NCBI GenBank assembly: GCA_947501475.1
Contig: CANMWA010000003.1
Coordinates: 310,001 to 374,000 of the forward strand
Origin: an uncultured Aquimarina sp.
GTDB lineage: Bacteria; Bacteroidota; Bacteroidia; Flavobacteriales; Flavobacteriaceae
Reading direction: 5' to 3'
DNA length: 64,000 nt
Position numbers and translations under genes: made by a program. This document shows positions 38,297 through 47,556 of this stretch, in pieces. Each line of letters starts with the position of its first letter. The stretch's first letter is position 1. The notes under the pieces were generated by a model, which saw only the letters and a program-made list of their open reading frames with translations, searched no databases and was not told the origin of the DNA.

Positions 38297-38503
38297 CTAA
38301 AATGCTTTATTCAATTGTCCTTCTTTAAGTTCAGAAATATCTTTTTGTTCTAGCCTATCGATAAAGGTTTGATACATTTCTTTAGGTAATCCACAAGCAA
38401 TTAGATATTCTTTCTTCAAATCTTCTTCTTTCTCGATTGATCCATCGTTTAATAAGACTACTTCGACTTGTACCGATATATTGATATCATACCGTTTATG
38501 ACT
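38297..38503 (-). pseudogene. possible coding remnant without start codon
   Basis: An open minus-strand frame of 69 codons bounded upstream by an in-frame TAG (38504-38506), with no ATG or GTG near its beginning. The translation looks protein-like (ISVQVEVVLLNDGSIEKEED, then IACGLPKEMYQTFIDRLEQK) and ends ELKEGQLNKAF. I do not recognise it. It may be the tail of a decayed gene, adjacent to the small secreted protein at 38535, or chance. It accounts for half of the 38110-38534 gap. Confidence 0.35.
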
Positions 38504-38534
38504 CTAATTTCCCAAAATATGGAAACAGACTGTA

Positions 38535-39047
38535 TTATTCCTTATTTACTTTTTTGGTAATACCGCATTTTTTACGAACAGTTCTTTCGGCGAGGGCTGC
38601 TACATTTCTGGCCTGATCCTCAGAGCCTCCGTCTTTAATAATCCCATCATATACTGTTTTGTTTTCTAATAGTCCTTGTAGGATACAGCTAAACCCCGGG
38701 CTGTCTTTACCCTTATAAGGATTCTTTTTCTTGGGTTTTGCGATCAGCTCCCTGAACAAGCGATCTTTTAATACTTTATCTTTTTGGACTTCAACTACGA
38801 AAGAATATAGAATATTTTGATCTTCTTGATACATATCACTCACCTTATCCGAGGCATTAGAATACTCATCATTGGTGAAACTAAAATAGTTATAAATGTC
38901 AAAGTAGTTGTTATCTCCTTGCTCACCCTCTTGCACTTCTTCTTCACTTTGTGTTTCTTCTTCGTTCTGGTACTCTTCTTCGCTTTCCTGACTCACTCCT
39001 TTGAACACGAATACTATTAATATTATAAAAATGGATAGCCTCTTCAT
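38535..39047 (-). CDS. small secreted protein with acidic Glu-rich segment
   Basis: 170 residues. Signal peptide (MKRLSIFIILIVFVFKGVSQ), then a low-complexity Glu/Gln tract (about 21-45), then a helical domain (YSFVVEVQKDKVLKDRLFRE) and a Lys-rich tail ending in RKKCGITKKVNKE. Two cysteines in the mature part. No family recognised. It is divergent from the small secreted protein at 39350 across a 302-bp gap. Confidence 0.65.
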   Translation of the reverse strand: MKRLSIFIILIVFVFKGVSQESEEEYQNEEETQSEEEVQEGEQGDNNYFDIYNYFSFTNDEYSNASDKVSDMYQEDQNILYSFVVEVQKDKVLKDRLFRELIAKPKKKNPYKGKDSPGFSCILQGLLENKTVYDGIIKDGGSEDQARNVAALAERTVRKKCGITKKVNKE

Positions 39048-39269
39048 TTGTTCTATAGTTTTAGATTAATTGGGGTATTATAAACGTTTGAAAACATCTT
39101 TTTGTTATCTGTTTTTCTTATTTTTATGCTTATCTATAAAATCAATATGATTTTTCTACTATATGCATAATTAAGGATTTTATTTTTGTTTACTAAATTC
39201 GTGGCACACTTTTTGGTTTTTATCAAATAAATTGAGTATTTTGACTCACTTATTAAGGTTATTTTAACA

Positions 39270-39285
39270 ATAAAACTAGTTTTAT
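39270..39285. promoter_or_regulatory. 16-bp perfect palindrome in a divergent intergenic region
   Basis: ATAAAACTAGTTTTAT lies 65 bp before the ATG at 39350. A perfect -7 box TATTTTTG (plus strand) is at 39181-39188. The 302-bp gap 39048-39349 holds nothing else that I can name. Confidence 0.35.
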
Positions 39286-39349
39286 GTCGTTAGATAACCG
39301 GTGTAATTAACCTATAAACTTTTAATACATTATTTAACACCCAAACATT

Positions 39350-39745
39350 ATGAAAAAATTATTTCTACTTGCATTTGTGCTATGCGCAGGATTATCAGTT
39401 CAAGCCCAAGAAAATTGGAGAGAGCAAAACAGAATTTTTGACGAAGAGCTATATCCTTTAGCAAAGGATGTTTCTGAAATGACTCCTAAAGTAATTGCTC
39501 ATGGCAATGTAGTATCTATTGTAAAGGATAATGGAACTACATCTTTACAGAAAAAACAAGACAAATCACTTCCTGTTAAATATTTTGACTATTTTCTTTT
39601 GACTTCTACTGGAAGACAAATCCATTTAGATAAAATGCAAGCTCACAAAGTAATTGATAAATTTCTGAATGTACTCAAAAGAGTTAAAGAAACTTCAAAA
39701 GAAGATAATGATGCTGAAGTTAGAGCTATACTTAACAGTTTATAA
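39350..39745 (+). CDS. small secreted protein of unknown function
   Basis: 131 residues with a clear signal peptide (MKKLFLLAFVLCAGLSVQA, cleavage after AQA). The mature part is about 110 residues, mixed alpha/beta in appearance (FDEELYPLAKDVSEMTPK, DYFLLTSTGRQIHLDK) with a helical C-terminus. No family recognised. Single gene between a divergent small secreted protein and a strong terminator shared with the OmpA gene. Confidence 0.72.
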   Translation: MKKLFLLAFVLCAGLSVQAQENWREQNRIFDEELYPLAKDVSEMTPKVIAHGNVVSIVKDNGTTSLQKKQDKSLPVKYFDYFLLTSTGRQIHLDKMQAHKVIDKFLNVLKRVKETSKEDNDAEVRAILNSL

Positions 39746-39760
39746 TAAACTTTTCGATAT

Positions 39761-39810
39761 AATAGTCAAAAAAAATAGCGACCAAATGGCCGCTATTTTT
39801 TTTGACTATT
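39761..39810. terminator. bidirectional terminator
   Basis: Perfect 20-bp inverted repeat: arms 39761-39780 and 39791-39810, loop ACCAAATGGC, containing A8 and T8 runs. It sits between convergent genes ending at 39745 (plus) and 39819 (minus) and can serve both. Confidence 0.92.
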
Positions 39811-39818
39811 ACTTATAG

Positions 39819-40778
39819 TTATATATCGTTTAGCAATTTAGAAATCTCATCCAGTTTTGGTGTTAAGATCACCTCGATACGCCTATTCTTACTCTTTCCT
39901 TGATTAGTATCATTACTCGCTACAGGAGCAAACTCTCCTCTACCAGCTGCAGTCAAATTTTGCGGATCGATTTGTTTGTTTTCTAATAAAATATTTACAA
40001 TTGCAGTAGCTCTTTTGGTCGACAGATCCCAATTGCCTGATAATTGCGTATTACCAGCATAAGGATCATCGTCGGTATGACCTTCGATCAATACAGCTAT
40101 ATCTGGGTTATTTCCTAATACCTTACCAAGCTGCTTTACAGCTTTACTACCTTGGGTTCCTACGGCCCAACTACCAGACTCAAACAACAACTTATTCTCC
40201 ATAGAGATGTAGACTTTACCATTACGTTCTTCAACCGTAAGGCCTTTTCCTTCAAAATTTCGTAAAGCTTTAGATATTGCATTTTTTAAAGCCTGCATTT
40301 TGGCATCTTTGGCAGCAATCAACCCTTCTAATTCGTCTACTCTTTGTGATCGTGCATCTAAGTCTCTTTGTAGTGTATCTAAACGGTTTCGCTCTTTGGC
40401 CAAGGCGCTTTCTTTTTCTTCTAATTGCCTTAACAACTCTCTATTTTTTTTGGTATTAGCAGCAAGTGCAGCAGCACTATTTTTCTCTAAAGCATCATAC
40501 GATCTTTTTAAGTTTTTATAATTTGCTTGTGTAGCATCATATTGGCTCTGCAATTCGTTTCTCTCGGCGAGGGTTTTCTCATAATCTACCTTTAGTTTTT
40601 TTAGCGCGTCTTTATCGGCTTCGTTCTCTTTTTGCATGGCAGCCATTTGATCTTCTATACTTCGGTTTTTGCGTTTTAGACTGGCATATTTACTTTCTAG
40701 GTCTTTATACACTTTTGAGGTCACACACGAAGTCATACCTATACTAATGACGATAATGAATACAATTTTTTTAATCAT
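39819..40778 (-). CDS. OmpA-family lipoprotein with coiled coil
   Basis: About 319 residues from the ATG at 40778: lipoprotein signal with SIGMTSCVTS, a long coiled coil (about residues 20-190), and a C-terminal OmpA/MotB-like peptidoglycan-binding domain with VLIEGHTDDDPY, NWDLSTKRATAI and SKNRRIEVIL. It probably tethers the outer membrane to peptidoglycan. A longer open frame back to 40859 runs into a repeat element and is rejected. The upstream leader carries that repeat. Confidence 0.92.
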   Translation of the reverse strand: MIKKIVFIIVISIGMTSCVTSKVYKDLESKYASLKRKNRSIEDQMAAMQKENEADKDALKKLKVDYEKTLAERNELQSQYDATQANYKNLKRSYDALEKNSAAALAANTKKNRELLRQLEEKESALAKERNRLDTLQRDLDARSQRVDELEGLIAAKDAKMQALKNAISKALRNFEGKGLTVEERNGKVYISMENKLLFESGSWAVGTQGSKAVKQLGKVLGNNPDIAVLIEGHTDDDPYAGNTQLSGNWDLSTKRATAIVNILLENKQIDPQNLTAAGRGEFAPVASNDTNQGKSKNRRIEVILTPKLDEISKLLNDI

Positions 40779-40803
40779 ATTTTGAGTTTTATTTAAAATG
40801 AAG

Positions 40804-40887
40804 TCCCTTCTCCTTGGGGAGAAGGTTAGGATGAGGGATTCTTCATCCAAAACCCTCACCTTAATCCTCTCCCAGAGGGAGAGGAAA
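40804..40887. repeat. nested hairpin extragenic repeat
   Basis: CTTCTCC-TTGG-GGAGAAG and CTCTCCC-AGAG-GGAGAG hairpins flank GTTAGGATGAGGG and its near complement CCCTCACCTTAATCC, giving a cruciform-like element of ~84 bp. This CCCTCTCC...TTAGGATGAGGG type is widely dispersed in Bacteroidota. It lies between xth and the OmpA gene, inside the presumed leader of the latter. Confidence 0.75.
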
Positions 40888-40917
40888 CCAGAATTAACTT
40901 ATTATACTTTCAAAGAA

Positions 40918-41682
40918 TTACAATTCCAATTCAACAACAATCGGACAATGATCACTGTGTTTGGCATCTGATAGAATAACGGCTCTTTTTAATTTATCTT
41001 GTAATGGTTGTGAAACCATTCCATAATCCAAACGCCATCCCTTGTTGTTTGCTCTAGCATTGGCTCTATAACTCCACCATGAATAATTATGAGGTTCTGT
41101 ATTAAAATGTCTAAAAGAATCAATAAATCCACTCTCAATAAAATCACCAATCCACTCTCGTTCTACTGGTAAAAATCCCGATACATTTTTATTGCGCACC
41201 GGATCATGAATATCTATTGCCTGATGACATATATTATAATCGCCTAATATAACCAGATTTGGATGCTGTTGCTTAAGGGTATTAATATACTCCTGAAAAT
41301 CGGCCATATATTTAAGCTTATGCTCTAAACGATCTAAATTGCTTCCGCTAGGTAAGTACAAACTCATTACAGAAACTCCATTAAAATCTGCTCTTATATT
41401 ACGGCCTTCAAAATCCATATAATCAATCCCAGTACCATACTCGATATGATCTGGTGCTGTTTTTGATAAAATTGCTACACCGCTATATCCTTTTTTTTGT
41501 GCACTGTACCAATAATTATGTGAATATCCTGCTTCTGCAAACAAATCAAGGTCTAATTGATCTTTGTTAGCTTTTATTTCCTGAAGACATATTACATCTG
41601 GGTCTGCTTGCTGTAACCAATCTAAAAAGCCTTTATTTATAGCTGCTCGGATTCCGTTTACATTATAAGAGATGATTTTCAT
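40918..41682 (-). CDS. xth: exodeoxyribonuclease III
   Basis: 254 residues; AP endonuclease/3'-5' exonuclease of base-excision repair. Motifs: ISYNVNGIRAA, CLQEIKA (metal-binding Glu), YSGVAILSK, LGDYNICH (Asp/Asn) and SDHCPIVVEL (catalytic Asp-His). Length normal for the family. The OmpA gene follows on the same strand after the repeat element. Confidence 0.96.
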   Translation of the reverse strand: MKIISYNVNGIRAAINKGFLDWLQQADPDVICLQEIKANKDQLDLDLFAEAGYSHNYWYSAQKKGYSGVAILSKTAPDHIEYGTGIDYMDFEGRNIRADFNGVSVMSLYLPSGSNLDRLEHKLKYMADFQEYINTLKQQHPNLVILGDYNICHQAIDIHDPVRNKNVSGFLPVEREWIGDFIESGFIDSFRHFNTEPHNYSWWSYRANARANNKGWRLDYGMVSQPLQDKLKRAVILSDAKHSDHCPIVVELEL

Positions 41683-41802
41683 GAACTATGGTTTAAAAAT
41701 TTAAGTAAAAATAAAATTTACAATCATTCATTATTCTAAATACATCACAAACTTATCAATATTATATCTAAAAAACCTAGACCTAATAATAGTTTATACT
41801 AA

Positions 41803-41830
41803 GATAGGGTGCCTTAAAAGGCACCCTATC
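41803..41830 (-). terminator. intrinsic terminator after the large T9SS protein
   Basis: GATAGGGTGCCTT and AAGGCACCCTATC form a perfect stem around a 2-nt core (loop effectively TTAAAA), 60 bp past the stop at 41891. Confidence 0.82.
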
Positions 41831-41890
41831 ATTTTATCAAGTACATATAAGAGAGATTACCTCATCTTACATCACAACTTGGGATTCTGA

Positions 41891-44800
41891 CTAGTCTTTT
41901 ACAATCCATTTGGTAAACTTCATTTTATCCAAAGTAACCTTTATAATATAATACCCAGATGGTAATTTGCTAAGGTCTATTTCTTTGGTAATAGTACCTC
42001 CTGTCATTTTTTGAGTAAACGAGCTATATTTTCTACCACCAAGTGTATATACCTCTATTAAAGCGGTTCCTTGCTTTTCATAACCAGATAGATCAATGGA
42101 TACCGACTCTTTTGCCGGAACAGGATATGTTTTAAGGATCACCCGATTGGTGATAGATAATAATTGAGGTGACGATCCTGTACGAAATCTCCAGGCGTTT
42201 TCTTCAATAGCGCCAGGATTCCAAGGTGCAGTATTCAATTTTGTCCAACCAAAATTGGCCAATACATAATAATTGGTATTAGGGTCTAATGTTGGAATTT
42301 CAAATGTTATTTCAGATTGTCCTACATAAAGTTCAGAGTCTCTAAATACATATTGAAATACGGGAGTAGGATTTCCTTCTTCATATAAACGAATGCCTTG
42401 TGAATTAACATATTGATTAGCAACTGTTTCTCCTACTAAACGTACGATTAACTTTGAAGTTACGGGGACGTTAGATGATCCCGGTGCAGGCGAAACTTCT
42501 ACAATACCATTAACCGCAGGATTGAATGGCCCAAATACAGGTTCACTTGGAACCACCTCTGTGGTCGTTATTGATAATACACTACTTTGGGTTGATTCGT
42601 TTCCTCTAGCATCTACAGCACTTACTGTATAATTATACGTAGTAGCGGCAGTAAGTCCTATATCGGTATAAGAAGTACCGGTAACCATAGCAATGGGTGT
42701 TGTCTGCCCATTACGATAGATGTTATAACCCGTTACTCCCCTATTATCGGTTGAAGTATCCCAGCTTAAACTTATTGTTGTCTCAGATTGATTGGCACTT
42801 ACTACGTTTTGTGGAATACTTGGTGCTTCGGTATCTGCTTCCGACCCTGTTCTGAAACTCCAGGCGTTTTCTTCGATAGCAAAAGCTCGCCATGGTGCAT
42901 CATTTAATTTGACCCAGGTAAAAGCTGCCAGTATATAATAATTTGTGTTGGGCTCTAATATTGGAATATCAAATGTTACCTCTGTCTGTCCAGCCATTGG
43001 CTCAGGATCAGAAAACACATATTGATATACTGGAGTAGATTCGCCTTCTTTATATAAGCGAATTCCTTGGGCATTCACAAATTGATCAGATAGCACTGCA
43101 GCGGTAAGACGTACGATTAACTTAGAAGTTACTGGTACATTAATTGACCCTGGAGCAGGAGAAACTTCTACAATACCATTAACCGCAGGATTGAATGGTC
43201 CAAATACATCTCCACTTGGAGCAGCTGTTGTTGTTATTGGCAATGCACTGCTTTGTACAGATTCGTTACCTACAGCATCTATAGCACTTACCGTATAGTT
43301 ATAGGAAGTAGCCGCATTAAGTCCCGTATCGGTATAAGAAGTACCTGTTACTGTGGCAACTGGTGCTGTCTCCTCATTACGGTAGATATTATAACCAGTT
43401 ACTCCCACATTATCTGTTGAAGCATTCCAGCTTAAGTCTACACTAAATGAAGTGACATTTGAAAAAGTTAAACCCGCAGGCTGACTAGGTGCTTCTGTAT
43501 CAGGATCAGAACCTGATTCTGTAGTAATATCAATAACATTAGAATATTCTGAAGTATCAGTATCATTAATAGCACGTATTCTATAAAAATATTGAGTGTC
43601 GCTTGTTAATCCTGAACTAGCAAAAGTAGTTACATTGGCATTTACAGCACCAACATTGGTAAAGTTATTACCATCTGTACCACGCTCGATCTCAAACCCT
43701 GTTTCATTACTAGAATTATCTGTCCAATTTAAAACTACCGAAGTCTCTGTAATATTGGATGATACCAATGATGAAGGTGCTACTAATACAGTAGGTTCTG
43801 GAAAAGTAATAGTCTCTGCTACATTGGATTGATTACTTGATGAAGTACCTCTAATTGCTCGTACTGTATAAAAATAGGTAGTAGATGCTTCTAGATTCTC
43901 ATCACTATAGGTAGTTGTATTGGATGCAATCGAAGCTATTTCTGTATAATCTGTCCCGTTTAAAGATCGCTCGATTACAAATGATTCTTCATTATCTGAA
44001 TTATCTGTCCACACAAGATCAATCTGACTCGATGAAACTGCTGTAGCATCTAGTAAGGTTGGAGCATCAATCACAACGGGTGGTGGAGGTGGAGTAACAG
44101 TTCCTGGTATATTAGTGATCAACCAATCTATATCGCTAGTGGTACCATATTGCCAGTTATATTTTCTACCCGCGCCACGGCTAAGTCCATAGTTTCTCCT
44201 TTCAAGTTCGGCTTTAGAAGTTGTAATCAATTGATCAATTCCAGTAGCAGTAACTGAGGTCTCACTACCCAATTTTTTTTGAGCCCAATACGCCCTTGCT
44301 AATAATCCTGCGACATCCAGCGCATGTTGATCATCATCATAAACAGTGGTAAACGGGTCAGTTTGCAAATATTCTTGACTGGCCTCACCACTCCATAGAT
44401 ATGCAGGTTGTATTGCTCCAATAATACTACTACTTGGACTTATACCACCAAAACCTGGTGTTACTTCATAGATACAATGACGGGCAATATGCTCTCCCAT
44501 TCCGGCTATAAATTGAAGCGCTCTTGTATCCTCAGACTGCAAATAATATCTCCATATTGCTTCTGATAATAGCGCACTCATCCATGGAGAGATAATAGGT
44601 TGACTCAAACGATCATCGTTAGAAAGTCCACCAATTTCATGTAATCCCATCTGATGTAACATTACACCATCTGGATTTCTGTTATAAGCGCTTTCGAATC
44701 TGTAGATTACTCGATTTTTGTAGACTTCCTCTCCTGTAACTTCATATGCAGTGAGGGCACTCAGCAACCAATAGGCAAGTCCTCTCTCTGTCCAAAGACT

Positions 44801-46693
44801 GGTTCGTGTATCGGTAAGTTCAAAATTTCGTTCAACTCCAAATTCTGCAATATCCAAGATTTGGTCTTCTAGCTCTACATCTCCTGTTAACATAATATCA
44901 ATCATCAGGGGAGTTCCATAACAATACATAAGTTTAGGATACCTAGGGTTGAAGGCAAATTCACCTCTTTCATTAATCCCACTACCATAAAATTGAGATG
45001 CTTTATGTGCTGTTCTTAGCCATTTAAGTTCTCCTGTTCGCATATAGAGATTCCAGAAAGAACTAGCACGATCAAACAACCAGAGTTCATAATTTCCTCT
45101 ATCGTATGGATCAGAAAATTCTGTACTAAAGGTATTTCCTATGATTAATGAAGCGTCGGCATGCCATTGATACTCTGGTGAAACCTGATCTATTGGAGTG
45201 AATTTAGTACGCATCACACATGTACTCATCCATGCAGGAGGAAGTGTTGCGAATACTGCTGGCTCTTTTACTCCTATATTATCATCATATGGATCATCTG
45301 GATCATTTACTATAACCCAACGGTCTTTTATATCTCCTTGGGGAGCTGGTAACGGCGCAACACTACCAGATTGACCATACTTAACTTTTATAGTCATTGG
45401 AGCTATTGTTGGAAAAGTAACATTGACATGTATTAAGGCAGAACGTATACCACCAACATTAGCATCATCTGATAAAGAATGCCAGCGTAATGTCTCAGTA
45501 ATATTTGAAGGTTGCTCAACATCTGAAGCGTTGGTAACAACGATCTGAGAAACATCGTTTACCAAACTACGTGGAAAAGGAACCCCAAACGATACTAATT
45601 CTGTACTACCTGCGTTTACCGTCGATCCGGGATGTAAGGTAACCAATACCTCACCCGTATCAGGTAAATCTTCATAAATAGAACCATCATTACCTCCTGG
45701 TCCCGGATCAGAACTTGATTCTGTAGTAATATCGATAACGTTCGAATACTCTGATTCTAGCCCATTTCCCTCTGCTTTTACTCTATAATAATACATAGTA
45801 GCAGCATCCAAATTATCATCACTATACAAAGTAGTATTGTTGGCAACAGAAGCGATTGCTGTATATGTTATCCCATCCAAAGATCTCTCTACTACAAATA
45901 ATTCCTCGTTATCAGAATTATCTGTCCATATAAGATCTATCTGATTAGATGAAACTGCAGTATTCTCTAATGACGTTGGAGCAACAATCTCTACTGGTGG
46001 TGTACTACCTGCATTAAAACGGATATAGTCAAATCTGGCTTGTAAATCTACCGGGAATGCCCCAAAAACATACGCTATTAGACCTACTTGTGCTGTTGCA
46101 GGTATATCGTTTCTCGTAAAACTATTTCTAAATATCCAAGAAGAACCACCAATAGTTCTAGAATACATACTAAAAAGATTTCCTTCCCGAACTATTCTTA
46201 ATTCGGCTGCGGTTCCAGACATATTATCTGTATATGCCTCTATTCGTGTGGTAGCACCACCTATAGTAGATTTTGTTTCAACCGAAGGGATGTCAAATCG
46301 CATTCCGGCTACATTAAAAACATAACTATCGCTACCGGGACTAGAAGCGGGATCTCTAACCATTATTCCCGCCAATTGTGTGTCATTTGTTATATCGTTT
46401 GCTGGATTTCTAATACTTTTAGTAAATACAGCAGTAGTTACATCAAAATCTCCTGTAATAGTTTTGTATATAAAACCGGCAGAATCCTCATGGAACCATG
46501 CGCATGTATCATCATTACATGTCATTTCCATGGTCATAGAGCCATTTCCTACAGGAACAGGTGTTTCAAAAAATTGATCTTGATGTAAGTTCCATGTTGG
46601 ATTGAGTTCTGCAGTATTAAATTCATCGCTTAATTGTCCAAAAAAATTCTGGGACACTAAAATGAATATACATAGATAAAGTACTTTTTTCAT
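41891..46693 (-). CDS. giant T9SS-exported multidomain protein, putative polysaccharide lyase/hydrolase
   Basis: 1600 residues. Signal peptide; a concanavalin-like domain (about 22-230); FN3 (about 235-325); a beta domain (345-465, VPFPRSLVNDVSQIVVTN) and a helical region rich in Trp/Tyr (470-870) that together resemble the RIFT-barrel plus alpha/alpha-toroid plan of exo-rhamnogalacturonan-lyase-like (PcRGLX/YetA) proteins; several FN3 domains; two near-identical SbsA-type Ig domains (about 1164-1283 and 1385-1505); and a type A T9SS sorting tail (LSGYEKQGTALIEVY, then YYIIKVTLDKMKFTKWIVKD). Likely secreted or surface-bound and acting on polysaccharide; the catalytic assignment is inference. 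Confidence 0.8.
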   Translation of the reverse strand: MKKVLYLCIFILVSQNFFGQLSDEFNTAELNPTWNLHQDQFFETPVPVGNGSMTMEMTCNDDTCAWFHEDSAGFIYKTITGDFDVTTAVFTKSIRNPANDITNDTQLAGIMVRDPASSPGSDSYVFNVAGMRFDIPSVETKSTIGGATTRIEAYTDNMSGTAAELRIVREGNLFSMYSRTIGGSSWIFRNSFTRNDIPATAQVGLIAYVFGAFPVDLQARFDYIRFNAGSTPPVEIVAPTSLENTAVSSNQIDLIWTDNSDNEELFVVERSLDGITYTAIASVANNTTLYSDDNLDAATMYYYRVKAEGNGLESEYSNVIDITTESSSDPGPGGNDGSIYEDLPDTGEVLVTLHPGSTVNAGSTELVSFGVPFPRSLVNDVSQIVVTNASDVEQPSNITETLRWHSLSDDANVGGIRSALIHVNVTFPTIAPMTIKVKYGQSGSVAPLPAPQGDIKDRWVIVNDPDDPYDDNIGVKEPAVFATLPPAWMSTCVMRTKFTPIDQVSPEYQWHADASLIIGNTFSTEFSDPYDRGNYELWLFDRASSFWNLYMRTGELKWLRTAHKASQFYGSGINERGEFAFNPRYPKLMYCYGTPLMIDIMLTGDVELEDQILDIAEFGVERNFELTDTRTSLWTERGLAYWLLSALTAYEVTGEEVYKNRVIYRFESAYNRNPDGVMLHQMGLHEIGGLSNDDRLSQPIISPWMSALLSEAIWRYYLQSEDTRALQFIAGMGEHIARHCIYEVTPGFGGISPSSSIIGAIQPAYLWSGEASQEYLQTDPFTTVYDDDQHALDVAGLLARAYWAQKKLGSETSVTATGIDQLITTSKAELERRNYGLSRGAGRKYNWQYGTTSDIDWLITNIPGTVTPPPPPVVIDAPTLLDATAVSSSQIDLVWTDNSDNEESFVIERSLNGTDYTEIASIASNTTTYSDENLEASTTYFYTVRAIRGTSSSNQSNVAETITFPEPTVLVAPSSLVSSNITETSVVLNWTDNSSNETGFEIERGTDGNNFTNVGAVNANVTTFASSGLTSDTQYFYRIRAINDTDTSEYSNVIDITTESGSDPDTEAPSQPAGLTFSNVTSFSVDLSWNASTDNVGVTGYNIYRNEETAPVATVTGTSYTDTGLNAATSYNYTVSAIDAVGNESVQSSALPITTTAAPSGDVFGPFNPAVNGIVEVSPAPGSINVPVTSKLIVRLTAAVLSDQFVNAQGIRLYKEGESTPVYQYVFSDPEPMAGQTEVTFDIPILEPNTNYYILAAFTWVKLNDAPWRAFAIEENAWSFRTGSEADTEAPSIPQNVVSANQSETTISLSWDTSTDNRGVTGYNIYRNGQTTPIAMVTGTSYTDIGLTAATTYNYTVSAVDARGNESTQSSVLSITTTEVVPSEPVFGPFNPAVNGIVEVSPAPGSSNVPVTSKLIVRLVGETVANQYVNSQGIRLYEEGNPTPVFQYVFRDSELYVGQSEITFEIPTLDPNTNYYVLANFGWTKLNTAPWNPGAIEENAWRFRTGSSPQLLSITNRVILKTYPVPAKESVSIDLSGYEKQGTALIEVYTLGGRKYSSFTQKMTGGTITKEIDLSKLPSGYYIIKVTLDKMKFTKWIVKD

Positions 46694-47186
46694 AAGTTAA
46701 GTGTATTTAGGGTTTAATAAAAGAAAGACATAAATTTACCTGGTTAGCATGTGAACTTCTGCTACTCCAATTGATTCTTACATCTTTAGAAAATATTGTT
46801 CTTATTAAATAATAGTAATAGATTCTTATTCGAGAATAGAACAAGAAGAATAATGCATGGTTTTTTTTCATGATCATATAGCTTTTAATTAATATTTTGG
46901 GGAAACTATATGTTTTAAGAATTACGAATGTATAAGAATTTGATTATCAAGGAAAGGACATATGTTTCAAATGCAGGTATTATTGTTCCAAAATAATTTT
47001 TAGCAATGAAATATTAAAAAAACCAAATTTCTCTTTGAAAGAGGTACATTAATTATTTAACCCGTAGATCAATGAATCTTCAAATCCTCTTAAATAATTA
47101 TGTTTGGGGCTAACAAAAAAAGTATTGAAGAGATCATAATTATTTTCAATAATTTTTATGATCTTTATAGAAAAGGATCACAACAC
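46694..47186. other. gene-free gap upstream of two divergent secreted-protein genes
   Basis: About 490 bp, very A/T rich. I found no open frame with convincing coding character and no strong hairpin. A frame from 47100 is continuous with the lipoprotein gene but its first 29 codons do not look like part of a secreted protein. The gap must hold the promoters of the giant T9SS gene (minus) and the lipoprotein (plus); I could not identify them. Confidence 0.5.
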
Positions 47187-47555
47187 ATGAAAAATATGCT
47201 TAAAATAGCCTGCTTATTTATAACGCTTAGTTTATATAATTGTAATTCGGTTAAGGGAACAGACACCAAAGATATCTCGAGTGCAAAAACAGATGTTCAA
47301 CAAACAACTTCAAAAGAAATGATAGAAAAAGGGTTTAGCAAAGGCACTATTGCCACTAGTAAATCTAAAGAATGCCCATATATACTTACTATTGAAGAAT
47401 ATACTGATAAACTAGATCCGATGAATATCGAAAAGTTCTTCAAGGGTGATGTTCCCAAACAAGTATGGGTGAAATTTGCAAGTCTTAGAATGCCTAGTAG
47501 ATGTAACGAAGCTCGCCCAGTGTCTATTTTAGAAATTGAAACTCGTAAAGAGTAG
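47187..47555 (+). CDS. small lipoprotein of unknown function
   Basis: 122 residues from the ATG at 47187, preceded by AAAGGA; signal MKNMLKIACLFITLSLYNCNS with a lipobox-like LYNC. The mature part contains KSKECPYILTIEEYTDKLDP and ends KFASLRMPSRCNEARPVSILEIETRKE; two further cysteines. No family recognised. It sits between two giant T9SS proteins and its stop is only 1 bp from the stop of the convergent gene. Confidence 0.75.
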   Translation: MKNMLKIACLFITLSLYNCNSVKGTDTKDISSAKTDVQQTTSKEMIEKGFSKGTIATSKSKECPYILTIEEYTDKLDPMNIEKFFKGDVPKQVWVKFASLRMPSRCNEARPVSILEIETRKE

Positions 47556-47556
47556 A

